Part shown: positions 34,583 through 43,563 of the stretch, one piece after another
Layout: every line of letters starts with the position of its first letter
How positions within the stretch are numbered: the stretch's first letter is position 1
NCBI RefSeq assembly: GCF_004135975.1
Contig: NZ_CP026538.1
Span: 2,108,001 to 2,172,000 of the forward strand
Length of the DNA stretch: 64,000 nucleotides
Reading direction: 5' to 3'
From: Solidesulfovibrio carbinolicus
GTDB lineage: Bacteria; Desulfobacterota; Desulfovibrionia; Desulfovibrionales; Desulfovibrionaceae
Program-made: the position numbers and the translations under genes
Notes under the pieces: generated by a model
Databases searched by the model: none
Told to the model about the DNA's origin: nothing
The model's input: the letters and a program-made list of their open reading frames with translations, nothing else

Positions 34583-34612
34583 CAAAGCCCCCGCCAAAAG
34601 GCGAGGGCTTTG
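34583..34612 (-). terminator. terminator of the flhG-like operon
   Basis: 13-bp arms (one G-T pair) CAAAGCCCTCGCC / GGCGGGGGCTTTG on the minus strand with a TTTT loop, followed by TTATTTTT. It lies about 30 bp past the stop of the MinD/FlhG-like gene. Confidence 0.8.
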
Positions 34613-34623
34613 TCAGCAGTCAG

Positions 34624-34645
34624 AGCCCCGCAAGGGGCTTTTTTT
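34624..34645 (+). terminator. plus-strand terminator facing the flhG-like gene
   Basis: AGCCCC-GCAA-GGGGCT followed by a run of seven T residues that overlaps the stop codon of the minus-strand gene. It would stop transcription coming from the IS elements. Confidence 0.7.
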
Positions 34646-36200
34646 ATGGTCGGTGGTCGTGTTGGGCCAGATGCGGCGTCTCGCGACGGCGGCTTGCGGC
34701 GGTGGCCAGCAGATTGCAGACCGCGCCCTGGATGTCCAGGAGCTCCACGGGCATGGTCAGTATCTCTCGCGGTTCCTTGGCGGGCAGGGCCGCGAACCGG
34801 GCGGCCTGGTCGTGGTTGGCGGCCAGATAGAGCGTGGGGCGGTCCCCCTTGGCGGCCAACAGGTCGGCCAGCCCTGCCGAAGGCGCCTGGCGCACCAGGA
34901 GCAGGTCCGGCGGCTGGATGGCGGCGGCCTCGTCGGACAGGGGGCAAAGTTCCAGGCCCAGGTCCTCCAGAATGTTTTCGAGAATGGCCCGCCACATGGG
35001 GTCGGGGCAGATGACCATGGCCTTTTGGTCGGGCTGTGACAGGCTCGGGGCCGGGGCCGGGGCTGGCGTGTCGGTCCGGTCCGGGGCGTTCTCCTCGGCA
35101 AGGGACCCGGCGTCGGTCGCGGCTTGCGGTCCGGCGGCCAAGCTGTCGAGGAGTTCGCGCACGTCCTCGATACGGGCTTCGGTATCCCGGGCCGCTTCGG
35201 GGTCGGTCTGGGCCAGCAGCCGGGAATTGGCCGCCAGCCGCCGCATGAGGGCTTCCAGGCGTCTGGCCAATTCGCCGGAGACGGGCGGCCGGCCCGAACC
35301 GGCCAGGCCCGGCGGCAGGATCGGGGCCTGCTGGAGACGGATGACGGTTTGGTCGAAGAAATGCTCCGGCCGGGTGAGGTTCGCGCTGTCGCGGCCGGCG
35401 GCGTCCAGTCGCCTGGCCAGGTCGCGGAAGGCCTTGGCGGCCGGCGAGGCGCTCTCCATTTCCACCAGAGGCGTTTGCCGGGTGGCGGCCCGGTACAGGG
35501 CCGGATCGTCGGGGATGATGCCGGCCAAACGGCAATTGACGCCCAGGTGATTCTCGGCGGTTTTTTGGATGCGCTCGAAGACCGCCTGGCTGCGCTGGTG
35601 GGACAGCGACCGGTTGATGACCAGAAGCGGCGGCCGGTGCAGGCCGTTTTCCTTGAAGACTTTGATGAGGGCATAGGCGTCGGTGATGGAGGACGGCTCG
35701 GGATTGACGATGACCAGCACGTCGCCGCAGGCCAGGCACATGGAGACGACCTGGGCCGAAATGCCGGGCGAATTGTCCACCAGCAGATAGTCGTAGTTGA
35801 TGAGCTTGTGGAACTCGCGCACCAGATCGGTGCGCTTGTTGCGCGACAACTCGGCCATGCGCGACACGCCCGACGAACCCGACACCACGTCCACGTTTCG
35901 CCCCACGGACAAGATGGCCCGCTCCATGGGCACGCCCTCGAAAAGCACCTGCTCCAGGGTGACCACCGGGTTGATGCCCAGCAGCACGTCGACGTTGGAC
36001 AACCCCAGGTCGGCGTCGAGCAGGCAGACCCGCTTGCCGAGCCCGCCCAGGGAAAAGGCCAGGTTCACGGCCACGCTGGTCTTGCCCACGCCGCCCTTGC
36101 CGCTGGCCACGGCCAGGACCCGGGTCCAGGCGCCGCCGGTTTCCAGAAGGCCGTCCTCCCGGGGCAAGGCGGCTTCGTTTGGTTCTGGGGCGCGGATCAT
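34644..36200 (-). CDS. MinD/FlhG-family ATPase with long C-terminal extension
   Basis: 518 residues from ATG 36200, overlapping the stop of the next gene upstream by 4 bp. The N-terminal ~290 residues are a MinD/FlhG-type ATPase: deviant Walker A SGKGGVGKTS, DADLGLSNVDVLLG, Walker B region YLLVDNSPGIS, and NPEPSSITDAY. FlhG proteins usually end near 300 residues. Here ~230 extra residues include a helical part and, from about residue 420, a receiver-like fold (QKAMVICPDPMWRAILENIL, LLLVRQAP) without clear phosphorylation residues. No flagellar gene is adjacent, so the link to flagellum number is only by family. It is coupled to a PilZ-like/ATPase protein. Confidence 0.8.
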   Translation of the reverse strand: MIRAPEPNEAALPREDGLLETGGAWTRVLAVASGKGGVGKTSVAVNLAFSLGGLGKRVCLLDADLGLSNVDVLLGINPVVTLEQVLFEGVPMERAILSVGRNVDVVSGSSGVSRMAELSRNKRTDLVREFHKLINYDYLLVDNSPGISAQVVSMCLACGDVLVIVNPEPSSITDAYALIKVFKENGLHRPPLLVINRSLSHQRSQAVFERIQKTAENHLGVNCRLAGIIPDDPALYRAATRQTPLVEMESASPAAKAFRDLARRLDAAGRDSANLTRPEHFFDQTVIRLQQAPILPPGLAGSGRPPVSGELARRLEALMRRLAANSRLLAQTDPEAARDTEARIEDVRELLDSLAAGPQAATDAGSLAEENAPDRTDTPAPAPAPSLSQPDQKAMVICPDPMWRAILENILEDLGLELCPLSDEAAAIQPPDLLLVRQAPSAGLADLLAAKGDRPTLYLAANHDQAARFAALPAKEPREILTMPVELLDIQGAVCNLLATAASRRRETPHLAQHDHRP

Positions 36201-37852
36201 GAGCGGGCCTCGTTGACTGCCTTGGCCTCGGGAACAGGAGTGGTCAAGGGCAGGCGCACGGCAAAGGTGGAGCCTTCGCCGAGGCTGGTAAATAGTTCGA
36301 TGCGTCCGCCGTGGGCGCTGGCGATGCGCTGGGCCACGGCCAGTCCCAGGCCCGGCGCGCCGTTGCCGGGAATGCTCTGGTAGGGCTGGAAGATCCGAGC
36401 GCGCACTTCCGGCGGGATGCCGCCGCCGGAATCTTCCACGGCGATGACCAGATCGTTTTCGTGGATGTCCACCGAGACGCCAAGACATAGTCTGCCGCCG
36501 TGGGGCTGCATGGCGTCCAGAGCGTTGACCAGGAGGTTTTTAAAAAGCAGCCGCAACTGGCGGGGATCGCCCTGAATGTCGGGCAGGTTGTCCTGGAAGG
36601 AGCGTTCCACGACAATGCCGTTGGCGGCCAGGGTGTGCTCAAAAAAGGATAGGGCCTGGGCCACGATGTCGCGCGGACGAAGGGTCTCGAAGGTGGAGCT
36701 GTCGCCGGCTGTGTTTTCCTGGATGTTTTCCAGACGCATGGTGGCGATTTCGAGCTGTTCCAGGCTGTTGGACAGAATTTCCTGGCCCTCGGCGTCGGGC
36801 AGTCGCGCGCGCAGGAACTGCATGGCCAGCCGGACGTTGCTGAGCTGGGGCATGCAGCCGTTGAAGATGCCCAGGGCCGCCTGGTTCATGGCGGCCTGGA
36901 AGCTCAGGGCGCAATCGGCCGGCGCGTCGGGCAGGGCGGCGCCGGCGGCTTCCAGGCTGTCGGGGTCGCACAGGGCCGAGAGCTTGGTTTTGATCTCGGC
37001 GAGGTAGAGTTTTTTGTATTCCTGGAGCAGCCACTTGAGTTCGGCGATGCCCTCGGCGTTGCAGGGTAGCCAGGCGGGTTTTGGCGTGGTGGAAAAGCTG
37101 TGGTTGAATTGCAGCCCCAGTTCCATGCGGCCGGATACGAGGTTTGGGCGCTGGTAGCGGATGGAGGCCACGATGAGAAATTCGTGGCGCTGGCTGCCGG
37201 TGGGACCGGGGAAAGCCATCTGGAGCAGCAGATCGCGACCGTTTTTGATGTCCTTTTTGTGGAGGCGGTAGGTTTCGCGGTCCAGGGAGATGCAGGCCCC
37301 CTTGGGCGAGATGTCGATGAGTCCCCGCTCGTGGTCAAAGCCCTTGGGCATGTGCAGGATGAGCGGATTGACCATCTTGAGCAGACGGATGTTGTCGCAC
37401 TTCTTGACCAGGCACCAGGCGGCCAGGATGGGCGCGTGGCGTGGTTCGAGCTGGAGCCGGTCGGTCTTGTTGTGGGAGATGCGGTCGATGTGCCGGGGCA
37501 GGGCCAGGCGCAGGCGCGTGGCCGAGACGGCTTCGATCAAGCTCGTGGTGCAATTAATGAATCCCGGCGGATGGTCGGCGTCGGGCAGCAAATAAATGGT
37601 GATGTCAATGGTTTGGCCCGGGGAAAGGCTGGCCGGGTCAAAGGGATGGTATAGGCTTTCGATTTCCAGGGCCTCGCCGACAAGGGCCACGGGCCGAAAA
37701 TTGAGCCGGTCGGTGAGACCATGGGGCTGTTGCAGCTTCACTTGGTAGATGGAGCGCCTAGCCAGGGACTCCTTGACGACGGCCGCAGGAGATTCCATGT
37801 TGTCGTTTGTGTGCAAAAAGAACAGGATTTTTCGGAGGTAATCAAATATCAT
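36197..37852 (-). CDS. PilZ-like protein with histidine-kinase ATPase domain, no phospho-acceptor His
   Basis: 551 residues from ATG 37852 (AGGAAC upstream). The N-terminal half resembles a YcgR/PilZ protein, including DISPKGACISL, the second half of the c-di-GMP motif; the matching RxxxR is not clear. The C-terminal half is a histidine-kinase core with good N box (NLLVNALDAM), G1 (EDSGGGIP) and G2 (GAPGLGLAVA). In the dimerisation helix the usual H-E-x-N sequence is IFNGCMPQL, so the acceptor His is replaced by N331. It should bind ATP but not autophosphorylate on a standard His. Its stop overlaps the start of the FlhG-like gene, pointing to a shared role in surface or polar organisation. 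Confidence 0.75.
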   Translation of the reverse strand: MIFDYLRKILFFLHTNDNMESPAAVVKESLARRSIYQVKLQQPHGLTDRLNFRPVALVGEALEIESLYHPFDPASLSPGQTIDITIYLLPDADHPPGFINCTTSLIEAVSATRLRLALPRHIDRISHNKTDRLQLEPRHAPILAAWCLVKKCDNIRLLKMVNPLILHMPKGFDHERGLIDISPKGACISLDRETYRLHKKDIKNGRDLLLQMAFPGPTGSQRHEFLIVASIRYQRPNLVSGRMELGLQFNHSFSTTPKPAWLPCNAEGIAELKWLLQEYKKLYLAEIKTKLSALCDPDSLEAAGAALPDAPADCALSFQAAMNQAALGIFNGCMPQLSNVRLAMQFLRARLPDAEGQEILSNSLEQLEIATMRLENIQENTAGDSSTFETLRPRDIVAQALSFFEHTLAANGIVVERSFQDNLPDIQGDPRQLRLLFKNLLVNALDAMQPHGGRLCLGVSVDIHENDLVIAVEDSGGGIPPEVRARIFQPYQSIPGNGAPGLGLAVAQRIASAHGGRIELFTSLGEGSTFAVRLPLTTPVPEAKAVNEARS

Positions 37853-38292
37853 GGCGTTCCTGTTCCGGGCGTGCTGACCCATATTTGCGTGAAACGTCGC
37901 CTGTTGTGAAGAAGTCTCCTCATTCGAGTCTGTTCGGAATAATGGCAACCATTTTATGATTTCAGCGTTTCATAGACTATCTGGTATATGCGATGTTGAT
38001 GCACTTTTAGTGGATTGTTGATAATACGACACTGACAAAGATTTATAGGCGTTGTCAAGCGCGTTGCTCGACGATGATGGCTGTATATGGAATGGTTGCT
38101 TGGCTGACGCAGTCTTCAACTGGCGTTTTCGCATGGATTGTTCCATCGCGCCTTGGCCTGACGCCAGGACGGAAGATGCGCCCTGTGACGACAACAAACC
38201 ATGGACGGAGCCGGCCCGAACCAGCAGGCTTGGGCTGGGCGTCGGCGTTTTGGCCGGCGAATGTTGGGGCGGCCGGGCGGCTGCGGAGAGGA
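37853..38292. other. intergenic region, promoter side of the PilZ-kinase gene
   Basis: 440 bp between two minus-strand genes. The part from 37900 to 38060 is AT-rich compared with the surroundings and probably carries the promoter of the PilZ-like gene, but I found no hexamer pair I would trust. No gene, RNA or hairpin with a T-run was recognised. Confidence 0.5.
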
Positions 38293-39405
38293 TCAGTCTT
38301 CCGGCAGGCAATCGGCCGGCGCCGGGGCCGCGCCGCGCTCTTCGAGCACGTGGCGGTAGTCCTCGGCGTAGAGCGTGAGCATCACCATGGCAAAGCCCAG
38401 GATGAGCGGGCCGTAGAGGATGCCCAGCGCCCCGAAAAATTTGATGCCGCCGATGATGGAGAGAAACACCCAGAAGGTGGACATGTTCGACCGGTTTTGC
38501 ATGAGCAGCGGCCGGATGATGGAATCGATGCCCGACACCACCACCGCCCCCCAGCCCATGAGGAAAAGCCCCCACTGCCAATGCCCGGTCAGCATGAGGT
38601 AGATGGCCACGGGCAGCCAGATGATGGCCGTGCCGACCACCGGGATAAGCGAGGCGAACCCCATCATGCAGCCCCAGAAAAAGGGCTTGATGCCAACGAT
38701 GAAAAGCCCGATGCCGCCGGCCAGCCCCTGGGCCAGGGCGATGAAAAAGGCCCCCAGGATCACCGACTTGGCCACGTCGTCGAGTTGGCGGAAGATGCGG
38801 TTTTCCTGATCCGTGGTCAGGGGCAAAAGGTAGCGCAGGCGTTGCATCATGCGTTCGCCGTCGCGGATGAGGAAAAACAACACAAACATGAGGATCACGA
38901 AGTTCATGGTCAACACGAACACGTTGCCGATGATCTTGGTGCCGCTGTCAATCAGCATCTGTCCGGCGGTCTTGGAAATGTCGATAAGATCGGCTTGCAG
39001 GGCGAGCTTTTTGAGGTCGAGAAAGGGCAGATGCTCCTGCACCCAGTCCATGTAGGGCGAAATGGCTTCGTGGCTGAAAAGCTTGTTGAAGTCCGTGGAT
39101 GCCAGCTGGGCTTGCAGGGCGTTGACGGACTGCACACCTTGGGCGAGCAGCGACCCCAGGAAGAAAAAGATCGGGATGATGATGCAGGTGAAAATCAGTC
39201 CGGTGGTCAGCAGGGCGGCCAGGGTGGGCCGGGGGCCGCAAAGGCGCTCGACCCGGCGCTGTATGGGCCGAAACAAGGCGGCCAGCACCACGCCGATGAT
39301 GAGGATGTTGACGAAGGGCGTGAGCACGATGGCGGCCAGACTGAGCGCGCCGGCCAGGATGAGCAGCAGGAAGACGGAATAGATGGGCTTGCGGGCTTGG
39401 TTCAT
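38293..39405 (-). CDS. AI-2E family transporter (YdiK/PerM-like)
   Basis: 370 residues. The sequence is a polytopic membrane protein of the AI-2E/PerM family: an N-terminal pair of helices (SVFLLLILAGALSLAAIVLTP), a soluble middle stretch with SVNALQAQL, then the signature helices FVLFFLIRDGERM, LAQGLAGGIGLFIVGI and LIPVVGTAIIWLPVAIY, and a C-terminal helix set ending in ILYGPLILGFAMVML. Family members export small molecules or act as Na+(Li+)/H+ antiporters, so the name is historical. It stands alone. Confidence 0.93.
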   Translation of the reverse strand: MNQARKPIYSVFLLLILAGALSLAAIVLTPFVNILIIGVVLAALFRPIQRRVERLCGPRPTLAALLTTGLIFTCIIIPIFFFLGSLLAQGVQSVNALQAQLASTDFNKLFSHEAISPYMDWVQEHLPFLDLKKLALQADLIDISKTAGQMLIDSGTKIIGNVFVLTMNFVILMFVLFFLIRDGERMMQRLRYLLPLTTDQENRIFRQLDDVAKSVILGAFFIALAQGLAGGIGLFIVGIKPFFWGCMMGFASLIPVVGTAIIWLPVAIYLMLTGHWQWGLFLMGWGAVVVSGIDSIIRPLLMQNRSNMSTFWVFLSIIGGIKFFGALGILYGPLILGFAMVMLTLYAEDYRHVLEERGAAPAPADCLPED

Positions 39406-39611
39406 GCCCGGCCCTTACCAGACCGGCGCGCCCGGCGGCAAGGCCTTGGCCCGCTCCACGTTGCCAAGCGCGAGGCGGCAGCTCCAACACGGGGCGCGCG
39501 CCCAGCCTTGTTCCCCCTGTTGCGAACCGCCCCCCATCCGGCTTAGTATGCCGTTCACATGTTGCAACCACGCCGAGCCTTTGGCCTTGTTTGTCTCCGG
39601 GAGTCCGCCCC

Positions 39612-40613
39612 GTGACCGACGCCCCCCGTCCCGCCGCGCCGCGCCGCGCCCTGCCGCCGCCGACGCGGGCCTCGCTGTGGCCCAGGCCCGGGCTGCGCGA
39701 TATCACCCAGACGGCCACCGGTTCGGCCTCGCCGGCCACGGCCATCCGCGCCCGGGAATGGGAACTCGTGCTGACCGCCCGGACCATCCCCCACGCCATC
39801 CGCCGCCAGGGCGGCGGCTACCGGCTGCTCGTGCCGCGCCGCCGGGCCGAGGAAGCCCTGGACGAACTGGCCGCCTACGCCGCCGAGCGCCAGGCCCGGC
39901 CCTTGCCCGATCCCGAGGCCGACGCCGCTGTCCTGGCTGCCCGCCCGCCCACCTGGCCGACGGTGGTGGCCGTCATGGGTGTCCTGGCCGGCGTCTGGGG
40001 GATTTTTCTGGGCCGCAGCCAGTTTTTTGGCCGCCTCATCGACTGGCGCGAACTGGCTGCCGGCGATTCGGCCCGGATGCTGGCCGGCCAGTGGCATCGC
40101 GCCGTCACCAGCCTTTTCCTTCATGCCGACCCAGCTCATCTGTTCGGCAACGCGGCCAGTGGGGCGCTTTTCCTGTCGCTGCTGTCCCGGGAGGTCGGGG
40201 TGGGGCTGGCCTTTTTCCTGGCCTTGGCCGCCGGCGGTTGTGGCAACACGCTCAAGGCCGTGATCCAGGGGCCGGGAATGCACTTTCTCGGCGCGTCCAC
40301 GGCCGTGTTCGGCGCCCTTGGGGCCCTTGGCGGAGCGCGGCTGGCCCACCGCTGGCCGCCCTTGACCTTTCGCCGCTCGGCCCCGGCCGGCGCGGCGCTC
40401 ATGCTGCTGGCCATGCTCGGAGCCGGCGGCGAAGACGCCGGCCCCATCGATCTGGCCGGCCATTTCTTCGGCTTCCTGTGCGGTGCGGTCTTCGGCCTTT
40501 GCGCCGGCTTCGCCGTGGCCCGCCACGGCCGGCCCGGCCACGCCGCCCAGGCCGCCTTCGCCGCCGCCGCCCTGGGCGTGGCTGCTTGGGCATTCGGGGT
40601 GGCGTTGCGGTAG
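39612..40613 (+). CDS. rhomboid family intramembrane serine protease
   Basis: 333 residues from GTG 39612 (GGGAG upstream); a TTG at 39591 is the alternative. A cytosolic N-terminal region of ~115 residues with a short folded part (EWELVLTARTI, YRLLVPRRRAEEAL) precedes about six membrane helices. Catalytic Ser is in GASTAVFG and catalytic His in DLAGHFFGF; the oxyanion-region HLFGN is also present. This is the standard rhomboid Ser-His dyad. The N-terminal part resembles the NRho-like domain of GlpG-type proteins in position only. It is followed by repeat copy 2. Confidence 0.93.
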   Translation: MTDAPRPAAPRRALPPPTRASLWPRPGLRDITQTATGSASPATAIRAREWELVLTARTIPHAIRRQGGGYRLLVPRRRAEEALDELAAYAAERQARPLPDPEADAAVLAARPPTWPTVVAVMGVLAGVWGIFLGRSQFFGRLIDWRELAAGDSARMLAGQWHRAVTSLFLHADPAHLFGNAASGALFLSLLSREVGVGLAFFLALAAGGCGNTLKAVIQGPGMHFLGASTAVFGALGALGGARLAHRWPPLTFRRSAPAGAALMLLAMLGAGGEDAGPIDLAGHFFGFLCGAVFGLCAGFAVARHGRPGHAAQAAFAAAALGVAAWAFGVALR

Positions 40614-40659
40614 GAGAGGAGCTGAAAAGAGCTGGAGAAAGAGGAAGGTGCTCCGGCGG

Positions 40660-40680
40660 CTGGGGGCCTGAGGCCCCCAG
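40660..40680. repeat. GC-rich intergenic palindrome, copy 2
   Basis: Arms CTGGGGGCCT / AGGCCCCCAG around one G, 47 bp after the rhomboid stop, preceded by TGCTCCGGCGG and followed by ACCCC. Copy 3 at 44972 shares these flanks, and copy 1 at 18190 shares the layout. Confidence 0.8.
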
Positions 40681-40884
40681 ACCCCGTATGGGAAAAGGGG
40701 ATAGGGGAGAGTGTCGTCGCAAGGGGCGTGGAGAAGTCGGGGAGAGCGCCCTGGGGCGACGGTCGAGTCTGGGGGAGGGCGGCCAGGAAGGCTTTGCCTT
40801 GGGCGGGGTTTTCGGATAAACCCATGGATCGTCGCCGGTCGCGCCGGTTGAAGCGGCGGCAAGACGCCTGCAAGTGGGGATGCC

Positions 40885-41388
40885 ATGAGCCTTAAGGGCC
40901 TTGTGTTCGAGGGTGAGGAGATCCGGTACCGGACGGGCAAGCACTGGATCGTGCTGGCCAAGGCGGCGGTGCTGTTTGCCTTGGCCCTGATCGTCTGGTC
41001 GAGCGAACCGACGCTCACCAAGCTTGTGCAGTTCAAAGTGCCCGAGGAACTGGAACGCTTCGTGCCGAAGATTCTGGCCGTGGGCGTGTGGCTCATTCGC
41101 TACGTGTTCTTCATTCTGTTCACGCTGCTGGCCTTGGTGCGGCTTTTCTCCTTTTTCACCCTGCGCGTGGGCCTCACCGACAAGCGCCTGTTGTGCGACG
41201 ACGCGCTTTTCGGCAGCTTCTCGCTGGATCTCGGCAAGATTGAGTCGGTCAAGTGCGAGCCGGGCGTCTTCGGCGGCCTGCTCGGCTACGGCAAGATGAT
41301 CCTGACCGCCTCGAGCAGCCAGCGGCTGGTCATCACCAACCTGCGCCGGCCCCATGTGCTGGCCCAGGAGATTTTCGCCGCGAAATAG
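40885..41388 (+). CDS. membrane protein with bacterial PH domain
   Basis: 167 residues. Two hydrophobic helices (WIVLAKAAVLFALALIVW and VGVWLIRYVFFILFTLLALV) are followed by a cytoplasmic bacterial PH-like (bPH2) domain: LRVGLTDKRLLCDDALFGSFSLDLGKIESVKCE in short family-like pieces, and ending in LVITNLRRPHVLAQEI. Function of such proteins is generally unknown. It starts 63 bp upstream of the sensor kinase gene and may be the first gene of the kinase-lipoprotein-regulator operon. Confidence 0.82.
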   Translation: MSLKGLVFEGEEIRYRTGKHWIVLAKAAVLFALALIVWSSEPTLTKLVQFKVPEELERFVPKILAVGVWLIRYVFFILFTLLALVRLFSFFTLRVGLTDKRLLCDDALFGSFSLDLGKIESVKCEPGVFGGLLGYGKMILTASSSQRLVITNLRRPHVLAQEIFAAK

Positions 41389-41451
41389 CCCTCCGGGGCC
41401 GGCCCGGGCCGCCCGACCCGTGGCCGCCTTTCCGGGCCGTGGACCGCCGCC

Positions 41452-42906
41452 ATGTATCTTTCCCGCAAGCCCATCAAGCACTACGGCATCTTGTTCAAGC
41501 TGCTGGTGGTTTTCATCGGCATCATGGTGGTGGCCTATTTCACCATCTCCACGCTGCTCATCTATATCAAGGATTCCGTCAACATCTCCCGTGACATCGT
41601 CAAGGTCCGCATCGAGGTGCTCACCATTTCCCAGCGCCTGGTGGACAGCCTGCTCGTCATGGAGGAGAACCAGAAGAAATACGAGATTATCCATTCCGAG
41701 GAATACAAGAAAAACTTCATGACGGCGCTCAATGAATACAAGAACGCCATCTGGAGCATCTTGTGGTTCCGGTACGAGGGTTTTTCCGCCTGGGAAGAGC
41801 TGCACGCCGAGTTTCGCAAGGCCTTTCCCGATTTGGCCCAGGGCCGGGAGCTGACCAAGGAACCCTGGATCGACCAGGATACGCTCAATCAATGGATGCG
41901 CATCGTGGTCAGCGCCCGCCAGGACAACGAACGGGTGCTGGAATCCGGGATGCGCGAATTGTTCCGCATCAGCGAAGCGGCCGTGTCGCGCGGCCTGTCC
42001 GGGCTGACCATCTCCATCGGCGTGGGGCTTCTGGGCGTGCTCTATCTGACCTATTCCTTGAGCCGGCCGTTGCGCGAACTGCGCCGGGGCATCCGGGCCT
42101 ACACCCGCGACGGCCGCCTGGAGCCCATTCGCGTGCTTTCCAAGGATGAGCTTGGCGAACTGGGCGCGGCCTTTAACGACATGACCGTGCGCCTCAAGGA
42201 AGAGGAGCGGATGCGGGCGGATTTCATCGACATGGTCAGCCACGAGATCCGCACGCCCCTGACCTCGATCCGCGAGTCCGTCAACCTCATGCGCGAGCGG
42301 GTGCTGGGCGACGTCAACGAGCGCCAGAAGCGCTTCCTCGACATCGCCAGCGATGAACTCCAGCGCATTTCCGCCATGCTCACCAGCCTGCTCAAGGTGT
42401 CCAGCATGGCGTCCCAGATCGTGGACCTCGCGCCGGTGACGTTTAATCCCGAGGAACTCCTGCGCGAGACCCTGGAAAAAGCCGGTCCGGGAGCCGAGGC
42501 CAAGGACATCGCCCTGACGCCGCGCGTGGCCAAGGACATCGTGTCCGTGGTCGGCGACCGGGAGTTGCTAGGCCAGGCGCTGTACAATCTGGTCGGCAAC
42601 GCCGTGAAGTTCTCCCCGGCCGGGCGTACCGTGCGGGTGGGGTTGGAGCTGGCCGACGGCGGGCAAAAGGTGCTGGCGAGCATTTCCGACGAAGGCCCGG
42701 GCATCCCGGAAGAGGAGCAGGCCTACGTCTTCAACAAGTACTACCGCGGGGCGCGCACCAAGCGCAGCACCGACGGCATCGGTCTGGGGCTGAGCATCGC
42801 CAAGACCATCGTCGAAGCCCATGGCGGGAACATCTGGCTGTCGAGCCTGCCCGGCAAGGGATGCACTTTCTACTTTACAATTCCTGTGGATGGGGCAAGA
42901 GCGTAG
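41452..42906 (+). CDS. sensor histidine kinase (GlrK/QseE-like)
   Basis: 484 residues. An N-terminal membrane helix (~16-36), a ~150-residue extracytoplasmic helical sensor, a second helix (~186-206), HAMP, HisKA with acceptor His in MVSHEIRTPLTS, and HATPase boxes (NLVGNAVKFS, DEGPGIP, GIGLGLSIAKT). A two-bp gap separates it from a lipoprotein gene, and a sigma54-type regulator follows. The order kinase, lipoprotein, regulator matches enterobacterial glrK-qseG-glrR (qseE-qseG-qseF), in which the lipoprotein controls the kinase. Similarity of order does not show the same ligand. Confidence 0.93.
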   Translation: MYLSRKPIKHYGILFKLLVVFIGIMVVAYFTISTLLIYIKDSVNISRDIVKVRIEVLTISQRLVDSLLVMEENQKKYEIIHSEEYKKNFMTALNEYKNAIWSILWFRYEGFSAWEELHAEFRKAFPDLAQGRELTKEPWIDQDTLNQWMRIVVSARQDNERVLESGMRELFRISEAAVSRGLSGLTISIGVGLLGVLYLTYSLSRPLRELRRGIRAYTRDGRLEPIRVLSKDELGELGAAFNDMTVRLKEEERMRADFIDMVSHEIRTPLTSIRESVNLMRERVLGDVNERQKRFLDIASDELQRISAMLTSLLKVSSMASQIVDLAPVTFNPEELLRETLEKAGPGAEAKDIALTPRVAKDIVSVVGDRELLGQALYNLVGNAVKFSPAGRTVRVGLELADGGQKVLASISDEGPGIPEEEQAYVFNKYYRGARTKRSTDGIGLGLSIAKTIVEAHGGNIWLSSLPGKGCTFYFTIPVDGARA

Positions 42907-42907
42907 T

Positions 42908-43525
42908 ATGGGCCACTGTGTTTCACGTCGTATCGGATCGGCCGCCGTCTGCGGCCTGTGCCTGCTTCTCGCGTTTGGCGGCCTGGGCTGCGCCCGCCGC
43001 GAACCGGTTCCCGTCGCGCAGGCGGCCGCCCCTTCCCCGCCGCCGCCCGCGCCGGCCCGGGAAGTCGTCATCTGCAAGATCGAACGGGAGACCGCCTACG
43101 ACCGGGGGCTGAAGGCCTACGAGGCCGGCGAATCCAAGCGGGCCATGGCCCTGTGGCGCGAGGCCGCCGGCGACGCCGAACTGGCCGTGCGCCAGAAAGC
43201 GCTTTTCGCCATGGCTTCGGTGAAGCTCTCACAGGCCGGCAGCGACGCCGAACTTGCCGCCGCCCTGGAGATGTTCGACGCCTGGTCCAAGAAATCCCCG
43301 CCCGGCGGTAGTGGCGAGGACGCCCGGTTCCTTGTGCCCCTGCTCAAGGCCTACAAGCCGGCCTTTACCCTCAAGGAGCAAAAGGCGGCCATGGACCGCG
43401 ACTGCGCCAAAAAGCTCGCCGAACGCGAGGAGCAGGTGCGAAAAAGCCTCCAGCAGCAGGTCAAGGCCCTGGAGACCATCCACCAGCAGATCCAGGAAAA
43501 GAAAAAGGGCCTGAGCAACTATTAA
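42908..43525 (+). CDS. lipoprotein between kinase and regulator (QseG-like position)
   Basis: 205 residues. A signal peptide ends with the lipobox FGGLGC, so the mature protein is lipid-anchored. A Pro/Ala-rich spacer is followed by a helical domain with TPR-like repeats (AYDRGLKAYEAGESKRAMALW, MASVKLSQAG) and a C-terminal coiled coil rich in Lys, Gln and Glu that ends the protein. Its start is 1 bp after the kinase stop. In enterobacteria the protein at this place, QseG, is an outer-membrane lipoprotein that activates the kinase; a corresponding role here is inferred from position and type. Confidence 0.82.
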   Translation: MGHCVSRRIGSAAVCGLCLLLAFGGLGCARREPVPVAQAAAPSPPPPAPAREVVICKIERETAYDRGLKAYEAGESKRAMALWREAAGDAELAVRQKALFAMASVKLSQAGSDAELAAALEMFDAWSKKSPPGGSGEDARFLVPLLKAYKPAFTLKEQKAAMDRDCAKKLAEREEQVRKSLQQQVKALETIHQQIQEKKKGLSNY

Positions 43526-43563
43526 GACCGGCGCGCCACGCCGCCAAGGCCGTCCCGAAGCAC

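Noticed and set aside
38293-39405. Autoinducer-2 exporter role for the AI-2E family protein
   Set aside because: The family name is historical and members have varied roles; nothing nearby (no luxS or lsr genes) supports AI-2 transport.
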